Below are positions 7,929-17,562 of a stretch of 64,000 bases of DNA, in pieces. The stretch is from Thermanaeromonas toyohensis ToBE (GTDB lineage Bacteria > Bacillota > DSM-521 > Neomoorellales > Neomoorellaceae): the NCBI RefSeq assembly GCF_900176005.1, contig NZ_LT838272.1, forward strand, positions 3,249,501 through 3,313,500. Direction: 5' to 3'. How positions within the stretch are numbered: the first letter of the stretch is position 1; every line of letters begins with the position of its first letter. The position numbers were made by a program, and so were the translations under genes. The notes below the pieces were generated by a model. The model did not search any database. It had not been told where the DNA came from and was given only the letters and a program-made list of their open reading frames with translations.

Positions 7929-9140
7929 CTAAAGGAAGACTTTATGGGAAGAAGCAGCAGGTAGATATTCCCCCACTGTAGCCACCAAGAGTTTGGTCCC
8001 GTATTCCAGTACCTCTTCGTTAAACTGGAAGCACTCATGGTGCAATGGATAAGTTTTCCCTACCAGATTTCCACAGCCCAAGAAAACCATGGCGCCTGGA
8101 ACTCGTTCTAAAAAATGAGAGAAATCCTCGGAAACCATGGCCGGCTTCTCTAGCCAAACTATACTTTCCGGCCCCAAAATTTGAGCCGCCGCTCTGGCCA
8201 CTACCCGATTGAAATCTGGAGCATTTACTGTAACAGGGAAGCCACATAGATAGTCTACCTCCGCCCGGGCACCGTAAGCCCCGGCTATTCCTTCTGCCAT
8301 CTCTTTAATCCGCTTTTTTAGTTTGGCCCGCAATGTAGGATCTAGAGTCCGCAGGCTGCCTTCTAGTTCGGCCTCACCCGATACGATGTTGTAAGTCGTC
8401 CCGGCCCGGAAAACCCCTAGGGAAATTACAGCCGTGTCCAGGGCCGGGGTTTCCCTGCTTATTAGATGCTGGAGGCTTATGGCTATTTGGGCACCTACTA
8501 AAAGGGCATCTACCCCTTTTTCAGGCGTGGCCCCATGGGTAGCCTGGCCTTGTACCCATATGCGGAAACGGTCATTGGAAGCCATAAGGGCCCCATCCCG
8601 TAAACCCACCTGGCCTAAAGGGAGATCTGGCCATAAGTGCAAGGCCATAATAGCCTCCACCGGTGGGGAATTAAGTATACCAGCCTCTATCATCGGCTGG
8701 GCACCGCCAATTTCCTCTTCGGCGGGCTGGAAGATAAGCCGCACCCTCCCGCTCCAACTTTCCCGCATATCTGCCAGAATCAGGGCGGCTCCGGCAAGCA
8801 TGGCCACATGGGCATCATGTCCACAGGCATGCATAAGGCCCGGCCGCTCTGAAGCATAGGGTAGACCCGTTTTTTCACTCAAGGGCAGGGCATCCATATC
8901 CGCCCGTAGGGCAAGGGTGCGCCCCGACCCTTGAGCACCTCCATTTAGGAGAGCTGTAACTCCTGTACCAGCCACGCGCTTTATCTCTATCGGCTGGCAG
9001 GCCTTGAGTACCTCTTCCACAGCCGCGGCCGTTCGTTCTTCCTGGAAGGCTCTCTCAGGATAACGGTGAAGGCGGCGCCTAAGCTCCACTATTTTCTCCT
9101 TATATTTTTCCCACAGGCTATCAATAAGCTCCTTCTCCAT
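7929..9140 (-). CDS. M20-family amidohydrolase (N-acyl-amino-acid / hippurate hydrolase type)
   Basis: Dinuclear metal hydrolase of peptidase family M20D, which cleaves N-acyl or N-acetyl amino acids. Marks are RRRLHRYPE near the N-terminus, ALRADMDALP, HACGHDAHVAMLAGAA, PAEEEIGGAQ, ALHLWPDLPLG, the dimerisation lid (~190-300) and SEDFSHF near the C-terminus. The start is chosen at ATG 9140 because GTGAGG lies nine bases upstream; an in-frame GTG at 9155 has no good site. Length is 403 aa, normal. It follows the fumarylacetoacetate-hydrolase-family gene by 23 bases, and the two are probably cotranscribed. The true acyl group and amino acid are not evident. Confidence 0.9.
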   Translation of the reverse strand: MEKELIDSLWEKYKEKIVELRRRLHRYPERAFQEERTAAAVEEVLKACQPIEIKRVAGTGVTALLNGGAQGSGRTLALRADMDALPLSEKTGLPYASERPGLMHACGHDAHVAMLAGAALILADMRESWSGRVRLIFQPAEEEIGGAQPMIEAGILNSPPVEAIMALHLWPDLPLGQVGLRDGALMASNDRFRIWVQGQATHGATPEKGVDALLVGAQIAISLQHLISRETPALDTAVISLGVFRAGTTYNIVSGEAELEGSLRTLDPTLRAKLKKRIKEMAEGIAGAYGARAEVDYLCGFPVTVNAPDFNRVVARAAAQILGPESIVWLEKPAMVSEDFSHFLERVPGAMVFLGCGNLVGKTYPLHHECFQFNEEVLEYGTKLLVATVGEYLPAASSHKVFL

Positions 9141-9163
9141 AACGCAAAGCCTCACTTGCCTGT

Positions 9164-9940
9164 TTAGTCCTTAGGCGCAGCCACTTTATTGGTCAGGGAA
9201 CCCAGCTCCTCGATATATATCTCAATGGTATCCCCCACCTGCATAGGTCCTACTCCCTCTGGGGTGCCTGTTAAGATCACGTCCCCAGGTAACAAAGTCA
9301 TTACTTGGGAAATAAAGCTCACTAGATAGGGTACAGAAAAGATAAGCTGGGAAGTCCTACTGTTCTGCTTGAGTTCGCCGTTGAGCCGCGCCTGGATCAA
9401 AAGATCATCGGGTTCTACCCCAGTAACTATGTAAGGGCCCAGGGGCAAAAAAGTGTCGAAGGATTTGGCTCTGGTCCATTGCCCGTCCTTTTTCTGTAGG
9501 TCCCGAGCGGTAACGTCATTGGCTATAGTGTAACCTAAAATGTATTGCTGCGCCTCTTCTTCCTTGACTTGATGGCAAGCTTTTCCAATAACTACCGCCA
9601 ATTCTGCTTCAAAGTCCAGCCTTCCTATACCCGGCCAATAAATTATCTCCTCTTCGGGGCCTATAAGGCTAGTGGAAGGCTTAAGGAAAAGCACAGGCTC
9701 TTCAGGAAGGGGCTGTTTCATTTCCGCCGCATGACTCCGATAATTGAGCCCTACACATACTGCCTTGCTGGGCTGGCAAGGCGCAAGAAGTTTCACCTCC
9801 TTAAGATAATAAGTCTCCCGTTTCTCCCGGTAACCATTAAAAAGATCACCTTCCAAAGCTATGACTACCTCACCTTCCAGGCGACCATATAAGGGTTGGC
9901 CGTTGGCTAAAAACCGGACAAATTTCGCCTTTTCTGTCAC
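9164..9940 (-). CDS. Fumarylacetoacetate hydrolase family protein
   Basis: Enzyme of the FAH fold, members of which hydrolyse acylpyruvates or decarboxylate oxaloacetate and related 2-oxo acids. Domain from ~55 to the end, with VGLNYRSHAAE, PVLFLKP, the metal ligands in DFEAELAVVIGK, ANDVTARDLQ and the C-terminal GDVILTGTPEGVGP. 258 aa is typical. The GTG start at 9940 has AGGAGG directly adjacent and an AGGGGG farther upstream, so initiation here is slightly odd, but no later in-frame start is better. It heads a two-gene unit with the M20 amidohydrolase, hinting at a shared catabolic role that the sequence does not define. Confidence 0.88.
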   Translation of the reverse strand: MTEKAKFVRFLANGQPLYGRLEGEVVIALEGDLFNGYREKRETYYLKEVKLLAPCQPSKAVCVGLNYRSHAAEMKQPLPEEPVLFLKPSTSLIGPEEEIIYWPGIGRLDFEAELAVVIGKACHQVKEEEAQQYILGYTIANDVTARDLQKKDGQWTRAKSFDTFLPLGPYIVTGVEPDDLLIQARLNGELKQNSRTSQLIFSVPYLVSFISQVMTLLPGDVILTGTPEGVGPMQVGDTIEIYIEELGSLTNKVAAPKD

Positions 9941-10124
9941 CCTCCTAAAACACCCCCTGGTAAATTATCCTTCTCCTTTACCCCTTTCCCCTTTTCCTTA
10001 AAAGTATAGCACAATAAGGCTGTATCCCGCGAGACTTTATACCCCAATACTTAAAACAGGTTCCTATAGCGAAAACCGGGTGAACTAGTGTATCCCAGTT
10101 TCCCTGGGGAAGACCTGCTTAGAC

Positions 10125-10152
10125 TTGGAAGTGGCTATATTTTGGGTATACA
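10125..10152 (+). promoter_or_regulatory. Promoter for the DNA methyltransferase gene
   Basis: TTGGAA (10125-10130), 16 bases, TATACA (10147-10152), 33 bases before the ATG of the methyltransferase. Confidence 0.55.
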
Positions 10153-10184
10153 ATGGAGTATAGAACTTAAGAAAGGGAGAAACC

Positions 10185-11219
10185 ATGGTATACGAAAAAG
10201 GGCCAAAAGACGGACGGTGCGAGCTTATCTATCAAGGAAAGGCCTGGCCGCAGGATATTCTGGAAAATACCCCGGCAGCTGTGTTAGAGCCTTTACGCAC
10301 CTTAGGAGGTAACCCCAGCTGCGCTACCGCAGGTTGGAGCAACATGCTTATTCTAGGGGACAACCTCCCCGTTCTTAAAACCTTGCTCGAAATGAAGGAA
10401 AAGGGGACCCTTAGGGACAGCCGCGGCCAGCCAGGTATAACCCTCATTTACATCGACCCGCCTTTTTCTTCCCGGCAGGAATATAGGGCCAGTAGCGGAA
10501 TTAAAGCCTATGAAGATACCCTTACGGGTCCCGCCTTTGTGGAATTCTTACGCCGGCGGCTTCTCTTCTTGCGGGAACTTTTAACCGAGGACGGAAGCAT
10601 ATACGTACACCTAGATGAAAGGAAAAGCCATTACATAAAGGTGATTATGGATGAAATTTTTGGAGAGGAAAATTTCCAGCGGGAGATCATATGGCGTATA
10701 GGGTGGGTATCTGGGTTTAAAACCCGAGCTAAAAACTGGATTCGTAACCATGACGTAATCCTTTTCTACACTAAGTCGCGGAATTTTTACTTCCACAAGC
10801 TGTATTTGCCATACCCGCCGGGATACCGGCGACGGGATGGCCAGCCTCCTCGGGGTAAAGGTTACCCCCTCGAAGATACTTGGAACTGCTATCCCCAGGA
10901 CCGATTGGATTCCATTCAGATCATGAGCTTTTCCGGTGAAAAGACCGGTTTCCCCACCCAGAAAAATGAAAAGCTCCTAGAAAGAATCATACTGGCCTCT
11001 TCCCGGAAAGGAGATCTCGTCCTGGACGCCTTTTGCGGCTCAGGAACAGCTTTAAGCGTGGCCGAAAAGCTGGGCCGCCGGTGGATCGGTATCGATAATA
11101 GCGAAGTGGCTGTTCAAATCGCCGAAAACAGGCTCTTAACCCTTCGACGGAACATCGGAAACACTGGGGAAAGGCTTAAGCCCCGACCCTTCACCCTTTA
11201 CTCCACCTACGTGCGCTAA
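10185..11219 (+). CDS. Solitary DNA methyltransferase (N6-adenine or N4-cytosine, beta class)
   Basis: SAM-dependent amino-methyltransferase of the N-4/N-6 family. The catalytic motif IDPPF (residues 90-94) precedes the target-recognition region (~150-260) and the SAM motif DAFCGSGTAL (from 281), the order of the beta class. AAGGGAG lies five to six bases before ATG 10185, and a promoter is visible upstream. No restriction enzyme, specificity subunit or second methylase lies nearby, so this is an orphan enzyme. It is the only rightward gene between 9.2 and 17.7 kb and its stop abuts the ndk stop exactly, as expected for an inserted accessory gene. The recognition sequence cannot be predicted. 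Confidence 0.9.
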   Translation: MVYEKGPKDGRCELIYQGKAWPQDILENTPAAVLEPLRTLGGNPSCATAGWSNMLILGDNLPVLKTLLEMKEKGTLRDSRGQPGITLIYIDPPFSSRQEYRASSGIKAYEDTLTGPAFVEFLRRRLLFLRELLTEDGSIYVHLDERKSHYIKVIMDEIFGEENFQREIIWRIGWVSGFKTRAKNWIRNHDVILFYTKSRNFYFHKLYLPYPPGYRRRDGQPPRGKGYPLEDTWNCYPQDRLDSIQIMSFSGEKTGFPTQKNEKLLERIILASSRKGDLVLDAFCGSGTALSVAEKLGRRWIGIDNSEVAVQIAENRLLTLRRNIGNTGERLKPRPFTLYSTYVR

Positions 11220-11648
11220 TCAGCCCATGATTTCCTCTGGCCGGAAATATAGGTTTATCTCCCTTTCTGCACTTGCCAAGGAATCAGCCCCATGAATGAT
11301 GTTCTGGCCCGTCTCTAGAGCATAATCTCCTCGTATGGTGCCCGGAGCTGCTTCCTGGGGGTTGGTAGCCCCCATGAGTTTGCGCAGGCCTGAAATCACC
11401 CCTGGCCCCTCTAGGACCATAGCTATTACCGGGCCGGAAGTTATATGCTCAACGAGTTCACGGAAAAAAGGCTTCTCCCGGTGCTCAGCATAATGTTTTT
11501 CAGCCATCTCCCGCGTCAAGCGTAGCATTTTTAAAGCTACAATACGATAGCCTTTATGCTCGATACGAGTTAATATCTCGCCTACCAATCCGCGGGCCAC
11601 GCCTTCAGGTTTTATCATACAAAAAGTCCGTTCCTTATCCACTACCAT
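11220..11648 (-). CDS. ndk: Nucleoside diphosphate kinase
   Basis: Transfers the gamma-phosphate between nucleoside triphosphates and diphosphates through a phosphohistidine. All hallmarks are present: [11 protein letters not shown] at the N-terminus, [32 protein letters not shown] and the catalytic histidine in NIIHGADS. The most likely start is ATG 11648 or GTG 11642, both after AAAGGGG. The first ATG at 11663 would add residues the family lacks. The gene overlaps the stop of ftsH, so the two are translationally linked. Confidence 0.96.
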   Translation of the reverse strand: MVVDKERTFCMIKPEGVARGLVGEILTRIEHKGYRIVALKMLRLTREMAEKHYAEHREKPFFRELVEHITSGPVIAMVLEGPGVISGLRKLMGATNPQEAAPGTIRGDYALETGQNIIHGADSLASAEREINLYFRPEEIMG

Positions 11649-13606
11649 ACCCCTTTCAAGCATAGAAGTTGAAAGGTTAGCTTTAACAGAAGGTTTAAAC
11701 CCTCGCTACGGCCTTGGGGCTGTTTAAAACTAAAGGCTGGGGTTACACCCGGTGTTATACTTACTGCCGCCTGACCCCCGCCCCCAGTAGCTGTGCGGCT
11801 GCGGTTGTATTCTTCAATGAGGGCTGTAAATTCCTCGGCCTCTAGGGTTTCCTTTTCCATTAAAGCCTTGGCCACAATATGGAGCTCTTCCATGTGCTCT
11901 TTGAGGATCTTTTCTGCCCGGCTATAGCATTCATCAATGATACGCCGGGCTTCCTTATCAATGGAAAAGGCCACGGCCTCACTATAATTGCGGTCTCGGG
12001 CCAGATCCCGACCGAGGAAAGGTGTCTCTTGCTTACGTCCAAAGGTTAAGGGGCCCAGTTCATCAGACATACCAAATTCTGTAATCATTTTACGTACCAA
12101 CTCAGTAGCCCTTTCCAGATCGTTCTGGGCACCAGTGCTAACTTCTTTAAGGACCAAGGCCTCAGCCACCCGGCCACCTAAGAGCATAGTTATCTGGTCT
12201 ATTATCTGAGACTTCGTCATATACCGCCGATCTTCCTTAGGAAGGAGCAAAGTATAGCCTCCGGCCCTACCCCGAGGGATGATGGAAACTTTATGCAAGG
12301 GATCCGTATGGGGAAGGTAATGCCCTAACAAGGCGTGACCAGCTTCATGATAGGCTACTAGCCGCTTCTCATACTCGCTAATGACCCGCGACTTTTTCTC
12401 CGGGCCAGCTATTACCCGTTCTATAGCTTCTTCCATCTCCTGCATACCGATCTTTTTCTTGCCCCGGCGGGCGGCGAGCAAGGCTGCCTCATTTACCAGA
12501 TTAGCCAGGTCCGCTCCAGTGAAACCAGGCGTACGCCGGGCCAAGACATCTAGATCCACACTGGCATCCAGAGGCTTTCCCCGGACATGTACCTTAAGAA
12601 TCTCCTTGCGGCCATTGATATCCGGAACATCTACCACAATCTGCCGATCGAAGCGTCCTGGCCGGAGCAAGGCAGGATCTAATATATCAGGCCGGTTGGT
12701 GGCCGCTATGATGATAATACCCTCGTTAGGGTTGAAACCGTCCATCTCCACCAAAAGCTGGTTTAAGGTCTGCTCGCGCTCATCGTGACCTCCACCTAGA
12801 CCTGCTCCGCGCTGCCGACCCACAGCATCGATCTCATCAATAAAAACGATGCAAGGAGCATTCTTTTTGGCCTGCTCAAAAAGATCCCTCACCCGGGAAG
12901 CCCCTACACCTACAAACATCTCCACAAAGTCTGAACCGCTGATGCTAAAGAAGGGCACCCCTGCTTCCCCGGCCACAGCCCGGGCAAGTAAAGTCTTACC
13001 TGTACCGGGTGGACCATAAAGAAGCACACCTTTAGGTATTCTAGCCCCCAATTCATTGAACTTGCGGGGGTTCTTCAAAAACTCTACTATCTCCTGCAGC
13101 TCTTCCTTTACCTCATCTACGCCTGCCACATCATCGAAAGTAATCCGCCTCTTATCGTCGGGCGTATGAAGTCTAGCCCGGCTCCGGCCAAACTGCATGA
13201 CCCGGGAGCCTCCGCCCTGTGTCTGCTGCATCATAAAAAATACCAAGCCCACCAACAAAAGGATGGGCAAAAGGCTGCCCAAGAAGTTAGTCCACCAGGG
13301 GGGTTCGGGGGCAGGTAAAGTCTTGGTAGGTACTCCTTTGCTGGCCAGCCGCTCTATCAAAGCCGGCGAAGCTGGAGCGTTAACGGAAAATTTAGTCCCG
13401 TTTTTTAGAGTACCAGTTATCTTAAAAATTTCCTTTTCAGGAGTTATAGTTACTTCCTGAACCTGTCCTTGATCAATTAACTGGTAAAATTTAGTAAAAT
13501 CTAGCTCCTCCGTAGCCCTTTCCACCGGTGTCGAAATCCGCAAGATGGAAACGGCCAGCAAAACTATTAGTAAATAGACGGCCAGATTTTTAAAAACACG
13601 GTTCAA
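11642..13606 (-). CDS. ftsH: ATP-dependent zinc metalloprotease FtsH
   Basis: Membrane-bound AAA+ protease that degrades misfolded and regulatory proteins. Two membrane helices (residues ~8-25 and ~100-120) flank an extracytoplasmic domain. Next come the AAA module with Walker A GPPGTGKT, Walker [12 protein letters not shown], the second region of homology ending in RPGRFDRQI, and the zinc site HEAGH. The TTG at 13606 is chosen because AGGAGG lies nine bases upstream and the promoter would put the transcript start close to the earlier ATG 13639. The C-terminus runs on after the usual end with a hydrophobic tail ([16 protein letters not shown]) whose last codons contain the ribosome binding site of ndk. 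Confidence 0.97.
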   Translation of the reverse strand: MNRVFKNLAVYLLIVLLAVSILRISTPVERATEELDFTKFYQLIDQGQVQEVTITPEKEIFKITGTLKNGTKFSVNAPASPALIERLASKGVPTKTLPAPEPPWWTNFLGSLLPILLLVGLVFFMMQQTQGGGSRVMQFGRSRARLHTPDDKRRITFDDVAGVDEVKEELQEIVEFLKNPRKFNELGARIPKGVLLYGPPGTGKTLLARAVAGEAGVPFFSISGSDFVEMFVGVGASRVRDLFEQAKKNAPCIVFIDEIDAVGRQRGAGLGGGHDEREQTLNQLLVEMDGFNPNEGIIIIAATNRPDILDPALLRPGRFDRQIVVDVPDINGRKEILKVHVRGKPLDASVDLDVLARRTPGFTGADLANLVNEAALLAARRGKKKIGMQEMEEAIERVIAGPEKKSRVISEYEKRLVAYHEAGHALLGHYLPHTDPLHKVSIIPRGRAGGYTLLLPKEDRRYMTKSQIIDQITMLLGGRVAEALVLKEVSTGAQNDLERATELVRKMITEFGMSDELGPLTFGRKQETPFLGRDLARDRNYSEAVAFSIDKEARRIIDECYSRAEKILKEHMEELHIVAKALMEKETLEAEEFTALIEEYNRSRTATGGGGQAAVSITPGVTPAFSFKQPQGRSEGLNLLLKLTFQLLCLKGVW

Positions 13607-13646
13607 GGATAAAGCCCTCCTCTCGCCCTGCCCCATCATCCAGGAG

Positions 13647-13675
13647 ATTATATTTTAACATAAGAAAAATATGAA
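13647..13675 (-). promoter_or_regulatory. Promoter of ftsH
   Basis: On the minus strand TTCATA (13675-13670), 17 bases, then TATAAT (13652-13647). It lies in the 75-base gap between tilS and ftsH. Transcription would begin near 13640, leaving a short leader with AGGAGG before the TTG start at 13606. Confidence 0.6.
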
Positions 13676-13681
13676 TGCAAT

Positions 13682-15067
13682 TTAATCTAAAGCTTCCTCT
13701 TCCAAAATAAGGTGAAGGGCCCAGCGGGTCTCGGGTGTTATTTTAAAATCCTCAGCCAGTCGTACCCCCGCTACCCACACGATATTCTCTCCGGAAACCA
13801 CAACAGGTAAACGCCTGCGTTCCCGTGTATTAATACCAGCATCTACAAAGAGATCCTGAAGTTTCTTTGTCCCTTTCATGCCCAAAGGACGGAAACGATC
13901 ACCAGGCCGCCAGTTGCGGGCCCATAAAGGCCCTGGAAGTTTATCCCGATCCACCCAAGCTTCCCAAGGGGGGGTAATAACTTTAGCCGGCGGGGGTAAT
14001 ATTTCTATTCGAAGGCGTCTACCTATTTCAGGCAGGGGAGTCACCCCTGGTACCTTAAGGGGATGGCAAAAAAGGATCTCCTCTTCTCCCTTTACATTAG
14101 GTTCTTTAAGGAGTAAAAACCCGTGGCTGACCTTAGCCTGTAAACCTTGGGGCAAGGTTAAAGCACCAGAACCGGCCCGTAGAAGCTCTCGTAAGTGCTC
14201 CACATGATAAAATTCCACCCCCCCACCTAAACTTAATACCGCGGCCCGTAAAACCCGGCGTTCCAAAGCCGGGGGTAGACTGAGCAACCCTTCCCGCTCT
14301 ATTTGTAAATATCCTCGGCCCTGTTCTTTAATAACTTTGGCCAAGCTTTCCCGGGTTACTTCTTCTAAAAAGGCTTCTTCCTCGGCTAACAGAACAGCGG
14401 TCCGCGCCAGCACCCGGACAATAGCAGGATTAAACTCCCTAGCTAGCCACGGAATGAGTTCCTGCCGGATCTTGTTCCTCCGGTAAGCCGGATCCAGATT
14501 GCTGGGATCGCGGCAGGGTACTAGCCCCTTATCTCGGCAGTAGGCTTCGATCTCTTCCCGAGTAATAAAAAGCAGCGGCCTGATGATCCCCTCCCGGTGA
14601 GGGAGCATAGCTTTAAGGCCGGTAAGGCCGCTGCCCCGGAGCAAGTTTAAAAGTAAGGTTTCCGCCTGATCATCAGCTTGATGCCCTACCGCGATTTTAG
14701 TAGCCCCTACCTTTCCCGCCACCTCCCGTAAAAAGCGGTAGCGCACTTCCCGCGCAGCTTCTTCCAAAGAAAGCTTGTGCTCCCGCTGGTAAGTACGCAC
14801 ATCCCGGGCTTCCACTGTGACCGGCAGGCCCCATTGTTGGGCTAGCCTTCGCACATAAGCCGCTTCTTGGGCAGAATTTTCTCGCAAACGATGATCTAGG
14901 TGGGCTACGTGAAGGCTAATCCCTAACTCCTTTTGCAGTTCTAACAAAGAGCAAAGCAAGGCCAAGGAATCTGGCCCACCCGATACCCCCACCACTACTT
15001 TTTCTCCAAAATCTAGCAGCTTATACCTTTGTATAGTCAGGCGCACCTGTTCCAGAAGAGCTGCCAT
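13682..15067 (-). CDS. tilS: tRNA(Ile)-lysidine synthase TilS
   Basis: Converts the wobble C of tRNA-Ile(CAU) to lysidine so that it reads AUA. The N-type ATP pyrophosphatase signature SGGPDS is near residue 30, followed by HLDHRLR, GHQADDQAET and the C-terminal TilS substrate-binding domains (RNWRPGDRF, DLFVDAGI). 461 aa is full length. The ribosome binding site is weak (AAGGGG directly before the ATG). A 13-codon frame preceded by GAGGAGG lies just upstream but is unproven. It sits between spoIIE and ftsH as in B. subtilis; hprT, which lies between tilS and ftsH there, is absent here. Confidence 0.95.
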   Translation of the reverse strand: MAALLEQVRLTIQRYKLLDFGEKVVVGVSGGPDSLALLCSLLELQKELGISLHVAHLDHRLRENSAQEAAYVRRLAQQWGLPVTVEARDVRTYQREHKLSLEEAAREVRYRFLREVAGKVGATKIAVGHQADDQAETLLLNLLRGSGLTGLKAMLPHREGIIRPLLFITREEIEAYCRDKGLVPCRDPSNLDPAYRRNKIRQELIPWLAREFNPAIVRVLARTAVLLAEEEAFLEEVTRESLAKVIKEQGRGYLQIEREGLLSLPPALERRVLRAAVLSLGGGVEFYHVEHLRELLRAGSGALTLPQGLQAKVSHGFLLLKEPNVKGEEEILFCHPLKVPGVTPLPEIGRRLRIEILPPPAKVITPPWEAWVDRDKLPGPLWARNWRPGDRFRPLGMKGTKKLQDLFVDAGINTRERRRLPVVVSGENIVWVAGVRLAEDFKITPETRWALHLILEEEALD

Positions 15068-15156
15068 CCCCTTATTTTTCCAACCACCTTCCCTGTAGGT
15101 AATATTTCGGCATGGCCTTTTGCTTTTCCTCCTCGCCTTATGAGTTTTTGCGACAT

Positions 15157-17190
15157 CTAGGACACCTGTATCCGAGCTACAGCCACGCTCATATCATCAA
15201 CCGGGTGACCCCCAGCCAGGGCTACAGCTTGCTTTAACAGACGCTCAGCTAATTCCTGGGGATGGCACTCTGATACCCGTCTTAAGGCCGCTACCAACCA
15301 TTTATCCTTTTCCGACAAATCGCGGTGGGCCTCCAGCACACCATCGCTCACCATCACTAATATATCCCCTGGCTGTAATTCTTCCTCCACTACCTCTACC
15401 GGAATATCTTCTAAAATACCTACCGGTAGGGATTGCGGCTTTATAGTTAAAACCTGGGTATCCCGCAACAGAAAAGTAGGGCAAGCCCCTAGCTTGGTAA
15501 ACATGCCCCGCCCCTGGATTAAATCCAGCACAGCTACATCTAAAGTGGCAAAGCTCTCCAATGGGGAGCGTAACAAAAGGACCAGATTCACCAGACGTAA
15601 GGCTAACTCCCGTGGAAAGCCGGCTACCAACAAATCTTTCAGAAGCTCCACAGCCGTACGGCTCTCCTTCCGAGCCTCGCAGCCAGCACCCATACCATCG
15701 CTTAACACCAATAAGTATTTACCTCGACCTAAAGGTGTCGAAAGAAAAGAATCTCCACAGGTGAAGTCTTGGTCCCGGGCACAAGAGGCATATCCTATCT
15801 CCAAGGTAAAATAAGGATCTAACTCTTCCTCATCTGTAGCCGAGGCTTCGCTTACCATTTCCTCCAAAAGGCGGGCTAGAGCTTGAAATTGGGCACCTAA
15901 TAGGAGACCTAAGGGAGAAGCGACCTTATCCGATGCACAGCCCCAGGGCTGGGCAGCTAAAGCTTGTGCCAGTTCCCGAGCTTTACCGCATCTACTTTTA
16001 AGCCACTCTGGTAGCTCAGAGACTAAAAGGGGTCCTCCTTTTTTTAGCAACCCCTTCAAAACTTCCCTCAGCTTGTCCCCTTCCAGCTCCCAGCATACTT
16101 TGTGGGCAGGACATCCGTGGCAAACAAGGCGATCTATTTGCCTTAAAGCTATGTTCAGGCTGGTAGTACCATTGTTCCCCCCGGCTTCCAAACTCTCCCC
16201 CAAGCGTTTAAGGGCAGCGGCTACCTGCCCCCAACGTTTAGGGATAACAAAATTCTCCCTTCTGATATTCCCGTTATTCACATTGGTTATGCAAGCAGTT
16301 AAGCCTTTTAGAAAACTTCCTGGCAGGAGAAGAACAACCAAAGCTACCAGCCCACTTTCTTTTAAGGCTAGATTAGCCCCTTCCGCTCCCAAGAAATAAC
16401 TGGAAAGCAAAAGATGGGCTAAAATAAAGCCCCCCACTACTCCTAACTTACCTAGATTATAAAAAGCTCCTGCCGTCAAACCAACCAGGGCCAGCAACCC
16501 GGCCAAGGCTGGTGCAGTTAAGGAAGTCAGGCTGGGAAGAAATCCTAAAACCGCTCCTGTGGCTGCCCCAGCGCCAGCCCCTCCGATTAAAGCGGCCAGA
16601 AGTATAAATAGACGCCCTACCAAGCTTTGGACGGACATACCGCCCACCCGCCATTCTTGTAACCCTAAAAGCAGGCCCAAAGCCAGAAGGCCCAATCCCA
16701 GGAGTTGTTCTTCCCGGTAACGACTTACAGCTGCTGCACTCCAGGCCAGCGCCAGTCCAGCCGCCAAAAGAGCCTCAAAAATAAGGAGCATCCAGCCATA
16801 AAAGGAAGGCCCTAAAATAACCTGACTTAAACCCCGGACAAGTATGACAGTCGCCGCACCCAAGGCAACAAGAGCTCCCGGAGGCCTGGATACCCTATTT
16901 CCTCGGTATAATGTATAAGTAACCCCCAAACTGAGGAGGGTGGCGAGGCGGATCCAACTGTCCAGGCCAGGCAAGCCCCAAGCGCTCCCTATTCCCGCAC
17001 TTACCACTACAGGCCATAATAATCGTGGCCTAAGCCCAGCTACAGCCATGACTATCCCTGGCCCAAAAGGCTTTAATTCCGCAAGGATAGTAGCCCGAGA
17101 CAGTATAAAGGCTACTCCTAACCAAGCCACGGCCCCCAACCACTCAGCTCCCCCAACCCTCGACATCCGCTGTACACGCTCCGCCAACAT
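15157..17190 (-). CDS. spoIIE: Stage II sporulation protein E
   Basis: Membrane-bound PP2C-type serine phosphatase that dephosphorylates SpoIIAA and so activates sigma-F in the forespore; it also acts at the polar septum. The N-terminal half has many hydrophobic segments (to ~residue 310), a central region follows, and the C-terminal phosphatase domain has LVLSDGMGAG, FATLDVAVLDL, GDILVMVSDGV and HPVDDMSV. 677 aa is shorter than the ~820 aa of B. subtilis, through a more compact N-terminal and central part, but all catalytic motifs remain. Start at ATG 17190 after GGGCGGTGG. Spo0A boxes lie in the upstream region. Confidence 0.93.
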   Translation of the reverse strand: MLAERVQRMSRVGGAEWLGAVAWLGVAFILSRATILAELKPFGPGIVMAVAGLRPRLLWPVVVSAGIGSAWGLPGLDSWIRLATLLSLGVTYTLYRGNRVSRPPGALVALGAATVILVRGLSQVILGPSFYGWMLLIFEALLAAGLALAWSAAAVSRYREEQLLGLGLLALGLLLGLQEWRVGGMSVQSLVGRLFILLAALIGGAGAGAATGAVLGFLPSLTSLTAPALAGLLALVGLTAGAFYNLGKLGVVGGFILAHLLLSSYFLGAEGANLALKESGLVALVVLLLPGSFLKGLTACITNVNNGNIRRENFVIPKRWGQVAAALKRLGESLEAGGNNGTTSLNIALRQIDRLVCHGCPAHKVCWELEGDKLREVLKGLLKKGGPLLVSELPEWLKSRCGKARELAQALAAQPWGCASDKVASPLGLLLGAQFQALARLLEEMVSEASATDEEELDPYFTLEIGYASCARDQDFTCGDSFLSTPLGRGKYLLVLSDGMGAGCEARKESRTAVELLKDLLVAGFPRELALRLVNLVLLLRSPLESFATLDVAVLDLIQGRGMFTKLGACPTFLLRDTQVLTIKPQSLPVGILEDIPVEVVEEELQPGDILVMVSDGVLEAHRDLSEKDKWLVAALRRVSECHPQELAERLLKQAVALAGGHPVDDMSVAVARIQVS

Positions 17191-17218
17191 ATACCACCGC
17201 CCTTTTTTTACTGAGAAA

Positions 17219-17285
17219 ATTATATCTTAAGGGTTTATGCAATTCTTGTCGCCAAAGGGAAGGGGGCCGGGACAAAGTTTCGACA
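17219..17285 (-). promoter_or_regulatory. Putative Spo0A-controlled promoter of spoIIE
   Basis: On the minus strand a TATAAT (17224-17219) lies 28 bases before the spoIIE ATG. About 55 bases upstream is a perfect 0A box TGTCGAA (17285-17279) with a degenerate second box TTGTCCC (17275-17269) in tandem, roughly one helical turn away. There is no good -35 hexamer at 17 bases, which fits an activator-dependent promoter such as B. subtilis spoIIE. The rest of the spacer up to 17399 shows nothing else. Confidence 0.6.
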
Positions 17286-17399
17286 TAGTCTACTTTACCC
17301 CTACTGTAAGGGCAACTCTTCATCTAAGGAAACATGCCTCACATTGCTTAAGTCTTCCTTGGCCCGCTTTATCCCTGCTGTAGGTGTAGGCCTACTATA

Positions 17400-17443
17400 A
17401 ATAATAAACCCCCCTTCCGGGACACCGGATTTTTTCAGGGGGG
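17400..17443 (-). terminator. Terminator of the tRNA transcript
   Basis: On the minus strand CCCCCCT pairs with AAGGGGGG (17443-17409), with an inner TCCGG/CCGGA stem, followed by TTTATTATTT. It lies just after tRNA-Glu. Confidence 0.8.
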
Positions 17444-17474
17444 TTAGTCCGAAAAACTTAGGTTTTTCAATGAT

Positions 17475-17549
17475 TGGTGACCCGTGCGGGATTCGAACCC
17501 GCGTTCCCGGCTTGAAAGACCGGTGTCTTAACCCCTTGACTAACGGGCC
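17475..17549 (-). tRNA. tRNA-Glu (UUC)
   Basis: 75-nt cloverleaf read on the minus strand. The acceptor stem GGCCCGT pairs with ACGGGTC, the anticodon loop holds TTC, the T-loop is GGTTCGAATCC, and the CCA end is encoded. It is followed by a terminator. Confidence 0.97.
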
Positions 17550-17562
17550 GCACTCATAAAAA

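Noticed and set aside
8434-8859. Rightward 141-codon open frame
   Set aside because: Antisense to the M20 amidohydrolase, with no ribosome binding site or recognisable motif.
15075-15120. 13-codon leader peptide ahead of tilS
   Set aside because: GAGGAGG lies about 14 bases before the ATG and no attenuator structure or amino-acid run is visible.
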